Source of the DNA: Mycolicibacterium arenosum
GTDB taxonomy: Bacteria > Actinomycetota > Actinomycetes > Mycobacteriales > Mycobacteriaceae
Assembly: GCF_024320865.1 (NCBI RefSeq)
Contig: NZ_JANDBD010000002.1
Span: 434,001-498,000, forward strand
Length of the DNA stretch: 64,000 nt
Direction of reading: 5' to 3'
Shown: piece after piece, positions 17,269-26,525 of the stretch
Position numbering within the stretch: the first letter of the stretch is position 1
How the letters are laid out: every line of letters starts with the position of its first letter
The notes under the pieces: generated by a model
Databases searched by the model: none
What the model saw: the letters and a program-made list of their open reading frames with translations, nothing else
What the model was told of the DNA's origin: nothing
Position numbers and translations under genes: made by a program

Positions 17269-18135
17269 GTGAGTGACTCGATCCTGGACGAGGTGGTGGC
17301 GCTGCTCGACATCGATCGGCTCGGCGACGACACGTTCATCGCCGGACACGCGGCGAGTGCCGCCGAGACCGGCCACGTTTTCGGCGGACTGGTGGCGGCG
17401 CAGGCGACGGTCGCGGCGTGCCGAACAGTGGCCACGGACAGGCCGATCCACTCGCTGCACGCTTACTTCCTGCGGCCCGGCGATCCGGGGCATCCCATCG
17501 AGCTCCGCGTCGAGATGACCCGCGACGGTCGATCCTTCAGCCATCGGCGGGTCAGCGCGGTGCAGCAGGGCCGCGCCATCATGGAGATGGCCTGCTCCTT
17601 CGCCATGCCGGAACCGGGCTTGCGCCATCAGGTTTCGATGCCGGAGGTACCGTCGCCTGAGGAGTTGACGTCGGACTGGACCCGGCTTCGATCGATGCCC
17701 GACGTGGTGCCCTCGCTCGCACGACCGGCTGCGTTCGACATCCGCTCGGTGGGCAATCACTCACGCGTCAGCCGGGATCTCGGCGAGACGACGGACCGGT
17801 CGCAAATGTGGATGCGGGCCGACGGCGACGTCGGTGACGACCCGCTTTTGCACACCGCGCTTTTCGTGTACGCCAGCGACCTGACGGTGCTCGATCCGGT
17901 CACCCGTCCGAACGCACGATCGATGGCGGCGGAGGACGTTCTGCCCGCCACGATCGACCACGCGGTCTGGTTTCACCGCGCGTCGCGCGCCGACGAGTGG
18001 TGGTTGTGCGACGCCGACTCGCCGTGGGCGGGTGACGGACGCGGTTTCGCGCGGGCGTGCGTGTTCGACCGCAGCGGTGCGTTGGTCGCCGAGATCGCTC
18101 AGGAGGGCCTGATCCGGCTTCCAGGCGACTGCTAG
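17269..18135 (+). CDS. Acyl-CoA thioesterase II (TesB type)
   Basis: 288 residues forming a double hotdog: first FGGLVAAQATVAACRTV, with SLHAYFLRPGDP, then LFVYASDLTVLDP with the catalytic Asp and ending IAQEGLIRL. It hydrolyses acyl-CoA to free fatty acid and CoA in the cytoplasm. The GTG at 17269 has CGGAGGA upstream and matches family N-termini better than the GTG at 17242. Standalone, divergent from the SDR. Confidence 0.9.
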   Translation: MSDSILDEVVALLDIDRLGDDTFIAGHAASAAETGHVFGGLVAAQATVAACRTVATDRPIHSLHAYFLRPGDPGHPIELRVEMTRDGRSFSHRRVSAVQQGRAIMEMACSFAMPEPGLRHQVSMPEVPSPEELTSDWTRLRSMPDVVPSLARPAAFDIRSVGNHSRVSRDLGETTDRSQMWMRADGDVGDDPLLHTALFVYASDLTVLDPVTRPNARSMAAEDVLPATIDHAVWFHRASRADEWWLCDADSPWAGDGRGFARACVFDRSGALVAEIAQEGLIRLPGDC

Positions 18136-18140
18136 AGCGC

Positions 18141-18827
18141 TCAGCTCTCCCTGGTGCCGATCACGCGGTCGGCGATGTCGACGAGTTTGACGTTCTGTTC
18201 CTGGCTCAGCTGGCGCAGCATCCCGAAGGCGCGGACGTCGTCCACGCCGAAGCGCTCCATGATGACGCCCTTCGCCTGACCGATCCGATCGCGGGTCAAC
18301 AGGGCGGCTTGAAGCTGCTGTTCCTGCTGTGTGGCCATGATCGCCGCGGCCGCGTGGGCGGCGAGCACGGCACCGGTCGACTCGTCGTCCGGCTCCCAGT
18401 CGCGGGGGTGAAAGCCGAAGAGATTCAGGGCCCCTGCGGTTTGGCTACCGGTGTAGAGCTTGAACGACAAGCCGCTGAGCACGCCGATCTCGGCGACCGC
18501 GGGAGAGTACTGAGGCCATCGCGACTCGAGGCGGAAGTCGTTGGTCTGCACGATCGTGTCCGCCAGCGCCGCTTGCACGCACGGACCCTCGTCGAAGGTC
18601 ATCTGCAGAACATCGAGCTGGGCCGGCAGATCGGACGTGGTGGCAAGGGATTCGAAGCCGCCGCCGGGGGTGATCAGCAGGATCCCCGCGGTGTCGACAC
18701 CGGGGATCAGTTCCACGGCTGCCGCCGTCACCTCGGCGAGGACCGCGTCGAGCGTGCGTTCCGTCGCCAGGGTGCGCGCCATATCCGCCATACGGACGGC
18801 GAAATTGTGGTTGGAGGGGCTTATCAC
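18141..18827 (-). CDS. GAF-ANTAR domain RNA-binding regulator
   Basis: About 228 residues. A GAF sensor domain (about 15-150, FDEGPCVQAALADT) is followed by the ANTAR RNA-binding domain (LLTRDRIGQAKGVIMERFGV to the end). ANTAR proteins act as antiterminators at paired hairpins. Start GTG 18827 has GGGAAAG upstream. A further GTG at 18893 would place the start four bases from the divergent small gene and leave no promoter for either, so the shorter form is preferred. No second domain such as a kinase is present, so the signal is probably a small molecule bound by GAF. Confidence 0.85.
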   Translation of the reverse strand: MISPSNHNFAVRMADMARTLATERTLDAVLAEVTAAAVELIPGVDTAGILLITPGGGFESLATTSDLPAQLDVLQMTFDEGPCVQAALADTIVQTNDFRLESRWPQYSPAVAEIGVLSGLSFKLYTGSQTAGALNLFGFHPRDWEPDDESTGAVLAAHAAAAIMATQQEQQLQAALLTRDRIGQAKGVIMERFGVDDVRAFGMLRQLSQEQNVKLVDIADRVIGTRES

Positions 18828-18896
18828 CGCGAGCGCTTTCCCGGTTTGCCGATGGCCAAACCGGTTCAGGCCATTCACCGCGGGTACTGCCACTCG

Positions 18897-19139
18897 ATGA
18901 GCTTCATCGATGACGTCAAGAACAAAGTGGGCGATCTGGCCGGCACGGCTCGCGACAACCGTGCCGCGCGCCAGGAGAAGGCCGAATCCGACGTGAAGCC
19001 CGACGCCGGGGTCGCAGGGTCGCGCGCGAACGTCGATGACCAGGATGGCAGTTACGTTGGCCGGACGAGTCCGCAGTTCGACGCCGACGTGCAGGAGAGC
19101 GGCGCGGAGGCGCGCAGTGAGGCCGAGCGGAACACGTAG
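18897..19139 (+). CDS. Small hydrophilic protein, possibly stress-related
   Basis: 80 residues, very charged and Ala-rich. It begins MSFIDDVKNKVGDLAGTARD, which recalls CsbD-like or Rv0909-like small helical proteins. The C-terminal half is acidic and disordered-looking. ATG 18897 lacks a good Shine-Dalgarno. A GGGTAC element at 18882-18887 just upstream resembles a SigF -10, giving a nearly leaderless transcript. Function unknown. Confidence 0.6.
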   Translation: MSFIDDVKNKVGDLAGTARDNRAARQEKAESDVKPDAGVAGSRANVDDQDGSYVGRTSPQFDADVQESGAEARSEAERNT

Positions 19140-19185
19140 TCGGGTTAGCCTCCCGAATAGCGATCCTGCGCGCGGAGATCCGCCC

Positions 19186-20562
19186 TCAGACGTGGCTGTC
19201 GGCGACGTCCAATGCGGCGTCGAGGATTTCGAGACCTTCCCGCGCTTCGTCGTCGGAGACGGTGCACGGCGGCACGACGTGGATGCGGTTGAAGTTCGCG
19301 AACGGTAGCAGCCCGCGCGACTTGCAGGCCGCGACGGTCTCGTTCAGCGCCGCGCTGCTGGAACCGTACGGTGCCAACGGTTCTCGCGTCGACTGGTCCG
19401 CGACGAGTTCGACGGCCCAGAACACGCCGAGCCCTCGGACCTCGCCGACGCTGCGGTGGCGGCGGGCGATGTCGCGGAGGCCGGGGCCGATAACCTCCTC
19501 GCCGACACGGGCGGCGTTGGTGACGACGCCCTCGTCCCGCATTGCGGTGATCGTCGCCACGGCGGCGGCGGTGGCCAGTGGGTGGCCCGAGTACGTCAGG
19601 CCGCCCGGATACGGTCGGTGCGCGAAGGTTTCGGCGATGGCGGAGTTGATCGCCACCCCGCCCAGTGGCACGTACCCGGAGTTGACCCCCTTGGCGAACG
19701 TCAGAAGGTCGGGCGTGACGTCGAAGTGATCGACGGAGAACCACGCGCCGCTGCGACCGAAGCCCGCCATCACCTCGTCGGCGATGAACACGATGCCGTA
19801 GCGGTCGCAGATCTCCCGCACTCCCGCGAGGTATCCCGGTGGCGGAACCATTATGCCCGCGGTGCCGGGAATGGTCTCCAGCACGATCGCCGCGATCGTC
19901 GACGGACCCTCGAGTCGGATGACCTCGTCGAGGTGCGCCAAGGCGAACTCCGTCTCCTCGGCCTCGGTCGTCGCGCGGAAGTGCGAGCGGTACAGGAACG
20001 GCCCGAAGAAGTGCACGACGCCGCTGGTGCCGTGGTCGTTGGGCCACCGGCGGGGATCGCCGGTCATGTTGATCGCCGTGTCGGTGCCGCCGTGGTAGGA
20101 CCGGTAGCGCGTCAGCACCTTATAGCGGCCGGTGTGCAGCCGCGCCATCCGCACCGCGTGCTCGTTGGCGTCGGCGCCGCCGTTGGTGAAGAACACCTTG
20201 TTCAGATCGCCGGGGGTCAGCTCCGCGATCAGCCGGGCCGCCTCGGAACGGGCGTCGTTGGCGTACTGCGGAGCCACGGTGCACAGCGTGGCCGCCTGCT
20301 CCTGGATCGCCGCTACCACCTTCGGGTGCTGATGACCGATGTTGGTGTTGACGAGCTGAGAGCTGAAGTCCAGCAGCCGGTTTCCCTCGCCGTCCCACAC
20401 GTGGCTGCCCTGCGACGCGGTGATCGTCATGGGCGTGATCTCGGCCTGCGCCGACCACGAGTGGAACACGTGTGCCCGGTCCAGCGCGTAGGCTCGGGCG
20501 GCGCGCTGGCGGGCCTCGTCGGTGGTGAGGCCGTTGGGCAGGGTGTCGATGGCGAGTGTCAC
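19186..20562 (-). CDS. Class III PLP-dependent aminotransferase
   Basis: 458 residues of the omega-amino-acid:pyruvate / GABA transaminase type. Seen: FTNGGADANEHAVRMAR (PLP phosphate site), RSYHGG, IADEVMAGFGRSG with the PLP Asp, and the Schiff-base Lys in LTFAKGVNSGYVP near residue 285. It follows mmsA by ten bases in the same direction. With a CoA-acylating semialdehyde dehydrogenase and a PucR regulator, a beta-alanine or related omega-amino acid route to acetyl- or propionyl-CoA is likely. Substrate unproven. Confidence 0.88.
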   Translation of the reverse strand: MTLAIDTLPNGLTTDEARQRAARAYALDRAHVFHSWSAQAEITPMTITASQGSHVWDGEGNRLLDFSSQLVNTNIGHQHPKVVAAIQEQAATLCTVAPQYANDARSEAARLIAELTPGDLNKVFFTNGGADANEHAVRMARLHTGRYKVLTRYRSYHGGTDTAINMTGDPRRWPNDHGTSGVVHFFGPFLYRSHFRATTEAEETEFALAHLDEVIRLEGPSTIAAIVLETIPGTAGIMVPPPGYLAGVREICDRYGIVFIADEVMAGFGRSGAWFSVDHFDVTPDLLTFAKGVNSGYVPLGGVAINSAIAETFAHRPYPGGLTYSGHPLATAAAVATITAMRDEGVVTNAARVGEEVIGPGLRDIARRHRSVGEVRGLGVFWAVELVADQSTREPLAPYGSSSAALNETVAACKSRGLLPFANFNRIHVVPPCTVSDDEAREGLEILDAALDVADSHV

Positions 20563-20572
20563 GGGAAGCGAC

Positions 20573-22075
20573 CTACTGGTTTTCGGGGAAGCCGAGGTTG
20601 ATGCCGCCGTGGCTGGGGTCGAGCCAACGCTGTGTGATGGCCTTCTGGCGGGTGAAGAACTGCACGCCGTCCATGCCGTGGGCGTGGCTGTCGCCGAACA
20701 GGGAGGCTTTCCAGCCGCCGAAACTGTAGTAGGCCATGGGGACGGGGATGGGGACGTTGATGCCGACCATGCCGACTTCGACTTCGTTCTGGAAGCGTCG
20801 GGCGGCGCCGCCGTCGTTGGTGAAGATGGCGGTGCCGTTGCCGTAGGGGTTGGTGTTGATCAGTTCCAGGGCGTGGTCGTAGGTCTCGACGCGTAGCACT
20901 GAGAGGACGGGGCCGAAGATCTCGTCGGTGTAGACGCTCATGTCGGGGGTGACCTGATCGAGCAGGGTGGGGCCCAGCCAGAAGCCGCTGGAATCCCTGT
21001 CGGCGCCGTCTTCTGAGATGGTGCGGCCGTCGACGACGACTTTGGCGCCGTCGGTTTCGCCGGCGTCGATGTAGGAGGCGACCTTGTCGCGGTGGGCTTT
21101 GGTGACCAGGGGGCCCATGTCGGAGTCCGTGGTGCCGTCGCCGATTTTCAGTGGTGTGGTGCGTTCGGCGATCTTGGCGACGAGGTCGTCGGCGATGGGG
21201 CCGACGGCCACGCAGGCGCTGATGGCCATGCAGCGTTCGCCGGCGGAGCCGAAGCCGGCGTTGACCATGGCGTCGGCGGCCAGGTCGAGGTCGGCGTCGG
21301 GCAGGACGACGGCGTGGTTCTTGGCCCCGCCGAGGGCTTGGACGCGTTTGCCCGCCGCGGTGGCGGTGGCGTAGACGTACTGCGCGATGGGGGTCGAGCC
21401 CACGAAGCTGATCGACTTGATCTTGGGGTTGGTCAGCAGTTCGTCGACGGCGGTCTTGTCGCCCTGCAGGACGTTGAACACGCCGTCGGGCAGGCCGGCG
21501 TCCTTCCACAGGTTCGCGATCCACAACGACGCGGTCGGGTCCTTCTCCGAGGGTTTGAGCACCACGGTGTTGCCGCAGGCGATCGCCACGGGGAAGAACC
21601 ACATGGGGACCATGGCCGGGAAGTTGAACGGGGAGATGATGCCGACCGGTCCCAGCGGCTGGCGGATCGAGTAGACGTCGACTTTGGTGGAGGCGTTCTC
21701 GGTGTAGCCGCCTTTGAGCAGATGCGGGATACCGCAGGCGAATTCGACGACTTCCTGGCCGCGGGCGACTTCGCCGAGGGCGTCGGAGACGACTTTGCCG
21801 TGCTCGCTGGTGATGATCTCGGCGAGTTCGCCCTTGCGGGTGTTGAGCAACTCGCGGAAGGTGAACAGGATCTGGGTGCGTTTGGCCAGCGAGGTGTCGC
21901 GCCAGGCGGGGAACGCCGCGGCGGCGGCGTCGATGACGTGGCGGGCGTCCTCGACGGTCGCGAGGGCGACCTGCCCGGTCACCTCGCCGCTGGCCGGGTT
22001 GGTCACCGGCGCCGTCGCGCTGCTCGAACCGTCGAAGGGGGCGTTATCAACCCAATGGGAAATCGTGTTCGCCAT
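20573..22075 (-). CDS. mmsA: CoA-acylating (methyl)malonate-semialdehyde dehydrogenase
   Basis: 500 residues of the ALDH superfamily, MmsA branch. Seen: SPFNFPAMVPMWFFP, FVGSTPIAQYVY, LGGAKNHAVVLPDADL, the catalytic Cys in GSAGERCMAIS, and EIFGPVLSV. MmsA converts malonate or methylmalonate semialdehyde to acetyl- or propionyl-CoA with NAD and CoA. It is the promoter-proximal gene of a two-gene unit with the aminotransferase, divergent from pucR and sharing an inverted repeat with it. Confidence 0.93.
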   Translation of the reverse strand: MANTISHWVDNAPFDGSSSATAPVTNPASGEVTGQVALATVEDARHVIDAAAAAFPAWRDTSLAKRTQILFTFRELLNTRKGELAEIITSEHGKVVSDALGEVARGQEVVEFACGIPHLLKGGYTENASTKVDVYSIRQPLGPVGIISPFNFPAMVPMWFFPVAIACGNTVVLKPSEKDPTASLWIANLWKDAGLPDGVFNVLQGDKTAVDELLTNPKIKSISFVGSTPIAQYVYATATAAGKRVQALGGAKNHAVVLPDADLDLAADAMVNAGFGSAGERCMAISACVAVGPIADDLVAKIAERTTPLKIGDGTTDSDMGPLVTKAHRDKVASYIDAGETDGAKVVVDGRTISEDGADRDSSGFWLGPTLLDQVTPDMSVYTDEIFGPVLSVLRVETYDHALELINTNPYGNGTAIFTNDGGAARRFQNEVEVGMVGINVPIPVPMAYYSFGGWKASLFGDSHAHGMDGVQFFTRQKAITQRWLDPSHGGINLGFPENQ

Positions 22076-22119
22076 GCGTCCATTGTCGCCGCTCGTGATC
22101 GTGAGTTGTGGTTACGTTA

Positions 22120-22147
22120 TGTATCCGATTCCGCCCACACGGATACA
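22120..22147. promoter_or_regulatory. Inverted repeat TGTATCCG-N12-CGGATACA between mmsA and pucR
   Basis: Perfect 8-bp arms at 22120-22127 and 22140-22147. The right arm overlaps a TACACT -10-like element whose start point would be at or near the pucR ATG (22156), implying a leaderless or short-leader transcript. Likely PucR operator for both divergent units. Confidence 0.65.
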
Positions 22148-22155
22148 CTGTGTAA

Positions 22156-23751
22156 ATGGCCATGACCGTCGGTGAGGTGATCGGCCTCCCGGAGGTGCAG
22201 CGCGGGGACCCTGAGGTGCTGAGCAGCTCGCGGTGGTCGGATCCCATCCGCTGGTTGCACGTCGGGGACGTCGCCGACCTGCCGTCGATGCTGCAGGGCG
22301 GCGAGTTGGTGTTCACCACCGGTGTCGGACTCGGGCGCGCCCCCAAGCGGTACCTGCAGGGTTTGGCGCACGCCGGGGCCCTCGGCCTGGTCGTCGAACT
22401 GGGTAGGGCGATGCCGACGATCCCCGCGTCGCTTCCGGCGCTTGCGCACGAGCTCGACCTGGCGCTTGTCACGCTGCACCGACAGATCAAGTTCGTGAGC
22501 GTGACCGAGGTGGTGCACCGGCGCATCGTCGCGGATCAGTACGACGAGGTGGCCTTCGACCGCCGCGTGCACGAGACCTTCACCGAACTCAGCATGAGGC
22601 GAGCGTCCATCGGGGGCATCATCGACGCGGCATCGCGCATGCTGAATCTGTCGGTGGTGCTGGAGGACCTCGCGCATCAGGCGGTCGCGACGAGTGGTGG
22701 CAGCGCCGCGGATCTGCTCGACGACTGGGAGCGGCGATCGCGAGGGACGCCCGCCGATTGGGCCGTGACTCCTGTAGGTCCGCGCGGGGAGGAGTGGGGG
22801 CGGCTGATCGTGCCCGTCGCCACCGATCACCGCGCCCGGACGTCGATGGTGCTGGAGCGAGCCTCGGCTGCGCTGGCGATGAGCCGGATGGTCGAGCGGA
22901 GTCGCAGCGGGCTGCACCAGCAGGCGCAGAGCGGGCTGATCGACGACGTGCTGCAGGGGCGCGTCGCCGATGAACGAGACGCTGCCGCGCGAGCGCACGC
23001 GTTGGGACTGCGCAAGGCATCGCGCTACCAGCCCGTCGTGGTCCGCGTGGCGCGTTCCCGGTTGGCCAGGGATCCCGTTGTCACGCAACGACGTAACGCC
23101 GAACTGCTGGACGCCGTCGCGCACGCGGTGAATGCAGCGGGCCACACCGGGCTGTTCGCAGGACGGCGGGACGGTGAGATCGCGGCCGTGCTCGCGCTCA
23201 ACTCCTCCAGGGGCGGCGTGGACAAGGCGTTGGCCGACATGGGCGAACGTCTCGACGCCGACGTCCGTCGCGTCGGCGGCATCACCCGGACGGTGTGCGC
23301 GGTCGGGACGCCCGAACCCGAACTCACCGACGCCATTCGCGGGGTGGCCGAGGCCGCCCACGTCGCCGAGGTGGCGCTGGCGATGCCGCCGAACCCGCGG
23401 TGGTACTACCGCGCATCCGACGTCCGTCTCCGGGGACTGATAGCACTGCTCGGTGATGACGCGCGCGTGCAGCGGTTCGCGGAAACCGAACTCAAGCCGC
23501 TGCTGGATCTCGGCGCGGCAGGCGACGTCGACTTGCTTCGCGAGTATCTGAGTCTCGCCGGAAACAAGGCGGCGCTGGCCGCCCGACGGCACATCAGCAG
23601 GCCGTCGCTTTACAAGCGGCTGGCCGGGATCGAGCGGACGCTCGGCGTCGACTTGGACGATGCGGAGTCGATGACCTCGCTGTCGGTGGCGCTCATGGTC
23701 GTCGATGCACGGCGAGGGGTCGACCCCGTACTCGGGAAGTCGGGGATCTAG
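22156..23751 (+). CDS. PucR-family transcriptional regulator
   Basis: 531 residues. The N-terminal PucR sensor domain covers about 1-120 (MTVGEVIGLPEVQRGDPEVL, DVADLPSMLQGGELVFTTG). A GGDEF-like middle follows. The C-terminal helix-turn-helix near 455-490 reads SLAGNKAALAARRHISRPSL. PucR proteins usually activate catabolic genes for purines, amines or GABA in response to substrate. Here the divergent targets are mmsA and the aminotransferase. Confidence 0.92.
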   Translation: MAMTVGEVIGLPEVQRGDPEVLSSSRWSDPIRWLHVGDVADLPSMLQGGELVFTTGVGLGRAPKRYLQGLAHAGALGLVVELGRAMPTIPASLPALAHELDLALVTLHRQIKFVSVTEVVHRRIVADQYDEVAFDRRVHETFTELSMRRASIGGIIDAASRMLNLSVVLEDLAHQAVATSGGSAADLLDDWERRSRGTPADWAVTPVGPRGEEWGRLIVPVATDHRARTSMVLERASAALAMSRMVERSRSGLHQQAQSGLIDDVLQGRVADERDAAARAHALGLRKASRYQPVVVRVARSRLARDPVVTQRRNAELLDAVAHAVNAAGHTGLFAGRRDGEIAAVLALNSSRGGVDKALADMGERLDADVRRVGGITRTVCAVGTPEPELTDAIRGVAEAAHVAEVALAMPPNPRWYYRASDVRLRGLIALLGDDARVQRFAETELKPLLDLGAAGDVDLLREYLSLAGNKAALAARRHISRPSLYKRLAGIERTLGVDLDDAESMTSLSVALMVVDARRGVDPVLGKSGI

Positions 23752-23885
23752 CCGGAGCGACGATTGCTGACCGATGGTACGAAACGCTCGGCTAATCATC
23801 CCGTTCTTGCAGTTCACTGGCATGTTCGCGGCTGCCATGTACCCTCGACGTAAATTTGCTGACTTCAGAGGCAAGGGCGACGACG

Positions 23886-24956
23886 ATGACGGCCGCGGTA
23901 CCGAGTAGCAGGTGGCTCCTCCGGGCCAACCACTACGAGTGGATCACCGACTACCTGGCCGCACGTCAGATGGCCGGCGCCGTTCGGGTCATGATGGCGC
24001 TGGTCTCCGCATCGCTCGCCGTATGTCTGCTGGCACTTCTGCGCAGTGTCGACGGCCCGCGCGGCCTCGCCGCCGCGATGATGTGGACCGCGTTCGTCGG
24101 TGGGGTCGCAGGTGCGCTGCTGTGGGCGCTGCGATGGCCGACCCGACGACAGTCGTCGGCCTACGCCGTGGTGTCGAGCACCTCGGTCGCACTGGCCTGC
24201 CTGTCCTACCCCAACCCTCAGGGTGCGCTCACGGGGTGCATCGCGTTCGCGATCATCGCCGCCTACATCGCGTTCTTCCACTCCTCGGCACTGGTGTTCT
24301 GCCACTTCGCCCTGGCCGCCATCGTGGCCGCGATCGCCGCGGCACGCGTAATCGCCGAGGGGCACCTCGCGCTCGCCGCGGTCGACCTCTTCCTGGTTCT
24401 CCAGATCAACATCGTCATGCCGGTATCGATTCACGTTCTCATCCGCGCGCTGGGCGTCGACCTCGAGGAGGCGGACCGCGATCCGCTTACCGGGTTGCTC
24501 AACCGGCGGTCCTTTCAACAGCACACGGCGAAGATGGTGGCGGCCACGGTGCGACCGCACCTGGTAGTCGCGATGGTCGACCTCGACGACTTCAAGAGCA
24601 TCAACGACACTCACGGTCACCAGGCCGGCGACGACGCACTGGTGTCGGTGGGGCGTGCGCTGGGGGCGGCGGTCTTCGACACCACCGCGGTCATCGCCCG
24701 GCTCGGGGGTGAGGAGTTCGTGGTCGCCGCCGCGTGCCGGACCAACGATCCGGCGCTGTTGTCCCGCCGGATCTGCGACGCGATCGCCGACCTCCCCGTA
24801 CCGATCACAGCGAGCGTGGGGACGGCGAGCGCCGAGATCCGGACCCTGCACGGTGACGACCTCGGTGCTCGCGTCGACCGCTTGGTCGTGGCCGCCGATG
24901 AGGCGATGTACAACGCGAAACGAGCCGGCGGCAACAGGTTTCGCCACGCCGGTTAG
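23886..24956 (+). CDS. Membrane diguanylate cyclase (GGDEF)
   Basis: 356 residues. About six transmembrane helices in the first 195 residues form the sensor. The GGDEF domain follows: DPLTGLLNRRSF, MVDLDDFKSINDTHGHQAGD, and the active-site loop as LGGEEF. The RxxD inhibitory I-site normally five residues before the loop is absent, so product inhibition is not expected. Makes cyclic di-GMP from GTP. ATG 23886 is supported by AAGGG a few bases upstream. The stop overlaps the convergent gene. Confidence 0.9.
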   Translation: MTAAVPSSRWLLRANHYEWITDYLAARQMAGAVRVMMALVSASLAVCLLALLRSVDGPRGLAAAMMWTAFVGGVAGALLWALRWPTRRQSSAYAVVSSTSVALACLSYPNPQGALTGCIAFAIIAAYIAFFHSSALVFCHFALAAIVAAIAAARVIAEGHLALAAVDLFLVLQINIVMPVSIHVLIRALGVDLEEADRDPLTGLLNRRSFQQHTAKMVAATVRPHLVVAMVDLDDFKSINDTHGHQAGDDALVSVGRALGAAVFDTTAVIARLGGEEFVVAAACRTNDPALLSRRICDAIADLPVPITASVGTASAEIRTLHGDDLGARVDRLVVAADEAMYNAKRAGGNRFRHAG

Positions 24957-25585
24957 TGCCGGTTGGCCCAGCCGTCGTCGTTGTGCGCCAGAAGACGAAT
25001 TTCACGCTCCCACAGGCGGTCTCGGGAGCGGTCCAGCACGCGCCGGACGAGATACGCGGCCAGCACGCTGCACATCACGATGCTCACCCAGAGGGTCCCC
25101 GCGGCGGCAATCGAGTTGAACTCGGCGTCGCTCGTCGTCAGCGGCGCGGCGACGACCTTGCCGCTTCGGTCCAGCCAGATCGTCATCTGGTCGCCCGCTT
25201 TGATCGTGGCGGGTCCGACAACGGACTCGGAACGCGTCTGCTGCCCTTCGCGCCACTGCGCTTGGACGTAGGCCGGGGTGTCCAGGTCCGTCGGGAGGCC
25301 GATGCCCTCGACGACGGTCGCCTGCACCGAGTGCCGACTCTGCGCCTGCTCCGCAGCCGTCCGCATGCCGCTGTCGTGCACGAGGGTCCCCGCCGACACC
25401 GCCGCGGGAATCGCGAACAGGGCGGTGGCGAGAACGCCGATGACAGCGAGGGCTTCGAGCCGGTCGACCGCGCGGACCAGCGGGTTGACACCGAGTGCGC
25501 GCAGGTACCAACCGATGCGGCCAGCAAACAGTGTGATGCCGGTTACATCGTTATCAGCGGCGCTTTCACCGTTTCGCGCAAACAT
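24953..25585 (-). CDS. Rv1733c-like membrane protein
   Basis: 210 residues with two transmembrane helices (AVIGVLATALFAIPAAVSAG near 45-65 and LWVSIVMCSVLAAYLV near 165-185) enclosing an extracytoplasmic domain. The layout and sequence (GWYLRALGVNPLVRAVDRLE; IKAGDQMTIWLD) match the Rv1733c family of conserved mycobacterial membrane proteins. The function is not known. No DosR-type box was found upstream, although the M. tuberculosis relative is a dormancy-regulon gene as I recall. Stop overlaps the GGDEF stop by four bases. Confidence 0.75.
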   Translation of the reverse strand: MFARNGESAADNDVTGITLFAGRIGWYLRALGVNPLVRAVDRLEALAVIGVLATALFAIPAAVSAGTLVHDSGMRTAAEQAQSRHSVQATVVEGIGLPTDLDTPAYVQAQWREGQQTRSESVVGPATIKAGDQMTIWLDRSGKVVAAPLTTSDAEFNSIAAAGTLWVSIVMCSVLAAYLVRRVLDRSRDRLWEREIRLLAHNDDGWANRH

Positions 25586-25852
25586 TGCCTACAGCCTGAC
25601 ACCGGTGTCGCCGCGGTGCCAAGTCGAACGGCGTCCTCGCGATGGACGTCACACCGTCGCGCCGCAAGGTGCAGCAGGCCGCAGACCGACTCCACGCGGT
25701 TGACGTCCGAGACCCTTAAAGCACGTTGACAACCCGCGGCCGCGGTTCCGCGTCGTCCAGGTCCACGCACGCGACGCGGTTGCGGCCTGCCACCCCCTTG
25801 GCCCCTGCTGTCCACACTCGCCAGAGCGAGGGACGCGCAGAACGTCGGGCCG
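25586..25852. other. 267-bp intergenic stretch without a supported gene
   Basis: High-GC, between the Rv1733c-like start and the rnhA stop. A leftward reading ending at 25716 (ACVDLDDAEPRPRVVNVL) looks faintly protein-like, but it has no start or family I can defend. It probably holds the promoter of the Rv1733c-like gene. Confidence 0.4.
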
Positions 25853-26308
25853 TCAGCGGGTCCCGGCGACGGCCTCCTGAAGACCGCGGGTGGCCAGCAC
25901 GTCGGCCAACTCGTTGTCCGCGACGCCGGAATGACCCTTCACCCAGAACCACTCGACCCGATGTCGCGCGCACGCGGCCTGCAGCCGCTGCCACAGGTCG
26001 ACGTTCTTCACCGGTTGCTTCGCGGCGGTCAGCCAGCCGTTGCGCTCCCAGCCGAACACCCACTTGGTGATGCCGTTGCGGACGTAGGTGCTGTCGGTGT
26101 GCAGATGCACGACGACCGGCCGGGTGAGGGCCTCGAGCGCCATGATCGGCGCCATCAGCTCCATCCGGTTGTTGCTGGTTTCGCCCGGCTCACCGCCGCA
26201 CATCTCGCGGACGTGCTTGCGATGGCGCAGAACCGCACCCCAACCACCGGGGCCGGGGTTCGGGCGGCACCCGCCGTCGGTGTGGATGATCACGGGTTCG
26301 TCGTCCAC
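25853..26308 (-). CDS. rnhA: Ribonuclease HI
   Basis: 151 residues. All catalytic acidic residues are present: Asp in [16 protein letters not shown], Glu in NNRMELMAP, Asp in [11 protein letters not shown], and the His/Asp pair in [15 protein letters not shown]. Degrades RNA in RNA-DNA hybrids such as R-loops and primers. It follows a small helix-hairpin-helix gene by two bases, so both are likely one transcript. Confidence 0.95.
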   Translation of the reverse strand: MDDEPVIIHTDGGCRPNPGPGGWGAVLRHRKHVREMCGGEPGETSNNRMELMAPIMALEALTRPVVVHLHTDSTYVRNGITKWVFGWERNGWLTAAKQPVKNVDLWQRLQAACARHRVEWFWVKGHSGVADNELADVLATRGLQEAVAGTR

Positions 26309-26310
26309 CG

Positions 26311-26493
26311 TCAGTCCACCCGAGCCTGTCGGAGCAGCAGCACTGCCTTCGGTCCGACGCCGTGCAGCGACAGCAGCTGCTCGAGATCTGACGGCAGATC
26401 CGCGACCGTGCGGTAGCCGGCGTCGACGAGCGCGCCGGTTGCGGGCCTACCGATGCGGATTCCGTCGAAGACGGGGCCGCGGTCGTCGGTCAT
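26311..26493 (-). CDS. Small helix-hairpin-helix protein
   Basis: 60 residues from ATG 26493. The sequence [19 protein letters not shown] then [15 protein letters not shown] fits two helix-hairpin-helix units like those in the RNA polymerase alpha C-terminal domain and TfoX C-terminal domains. Probable nonspecific DNA binding. Two bases upstream of rnhA in the same direction, suggesting a joint role in nucleic acid metabolism. Confidence 0.7.
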   Translation of the reverse strand: MTDDRGPVFDGIRIGRPATGALVDAGYRTVADLPSDLEQLLSLHGVGPKAVLLLRQARVD

Positions 26494-26525
26494 GCGCCGA
26501 GAATAAGGCGTGCCGGGCGGCGCAC

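Noticed and set aside
25586..25740. DosR box upstream of the Rv1733c-like gene
   Set aside because: Looked for the TTSGGGACT-type dyad and found no acceptable match.
25543..25815. Leftward 90-codon frame upstream of the Rv1733c-like gene
   Set aside because: No conserved features and it overlaps the start of a supported gene.
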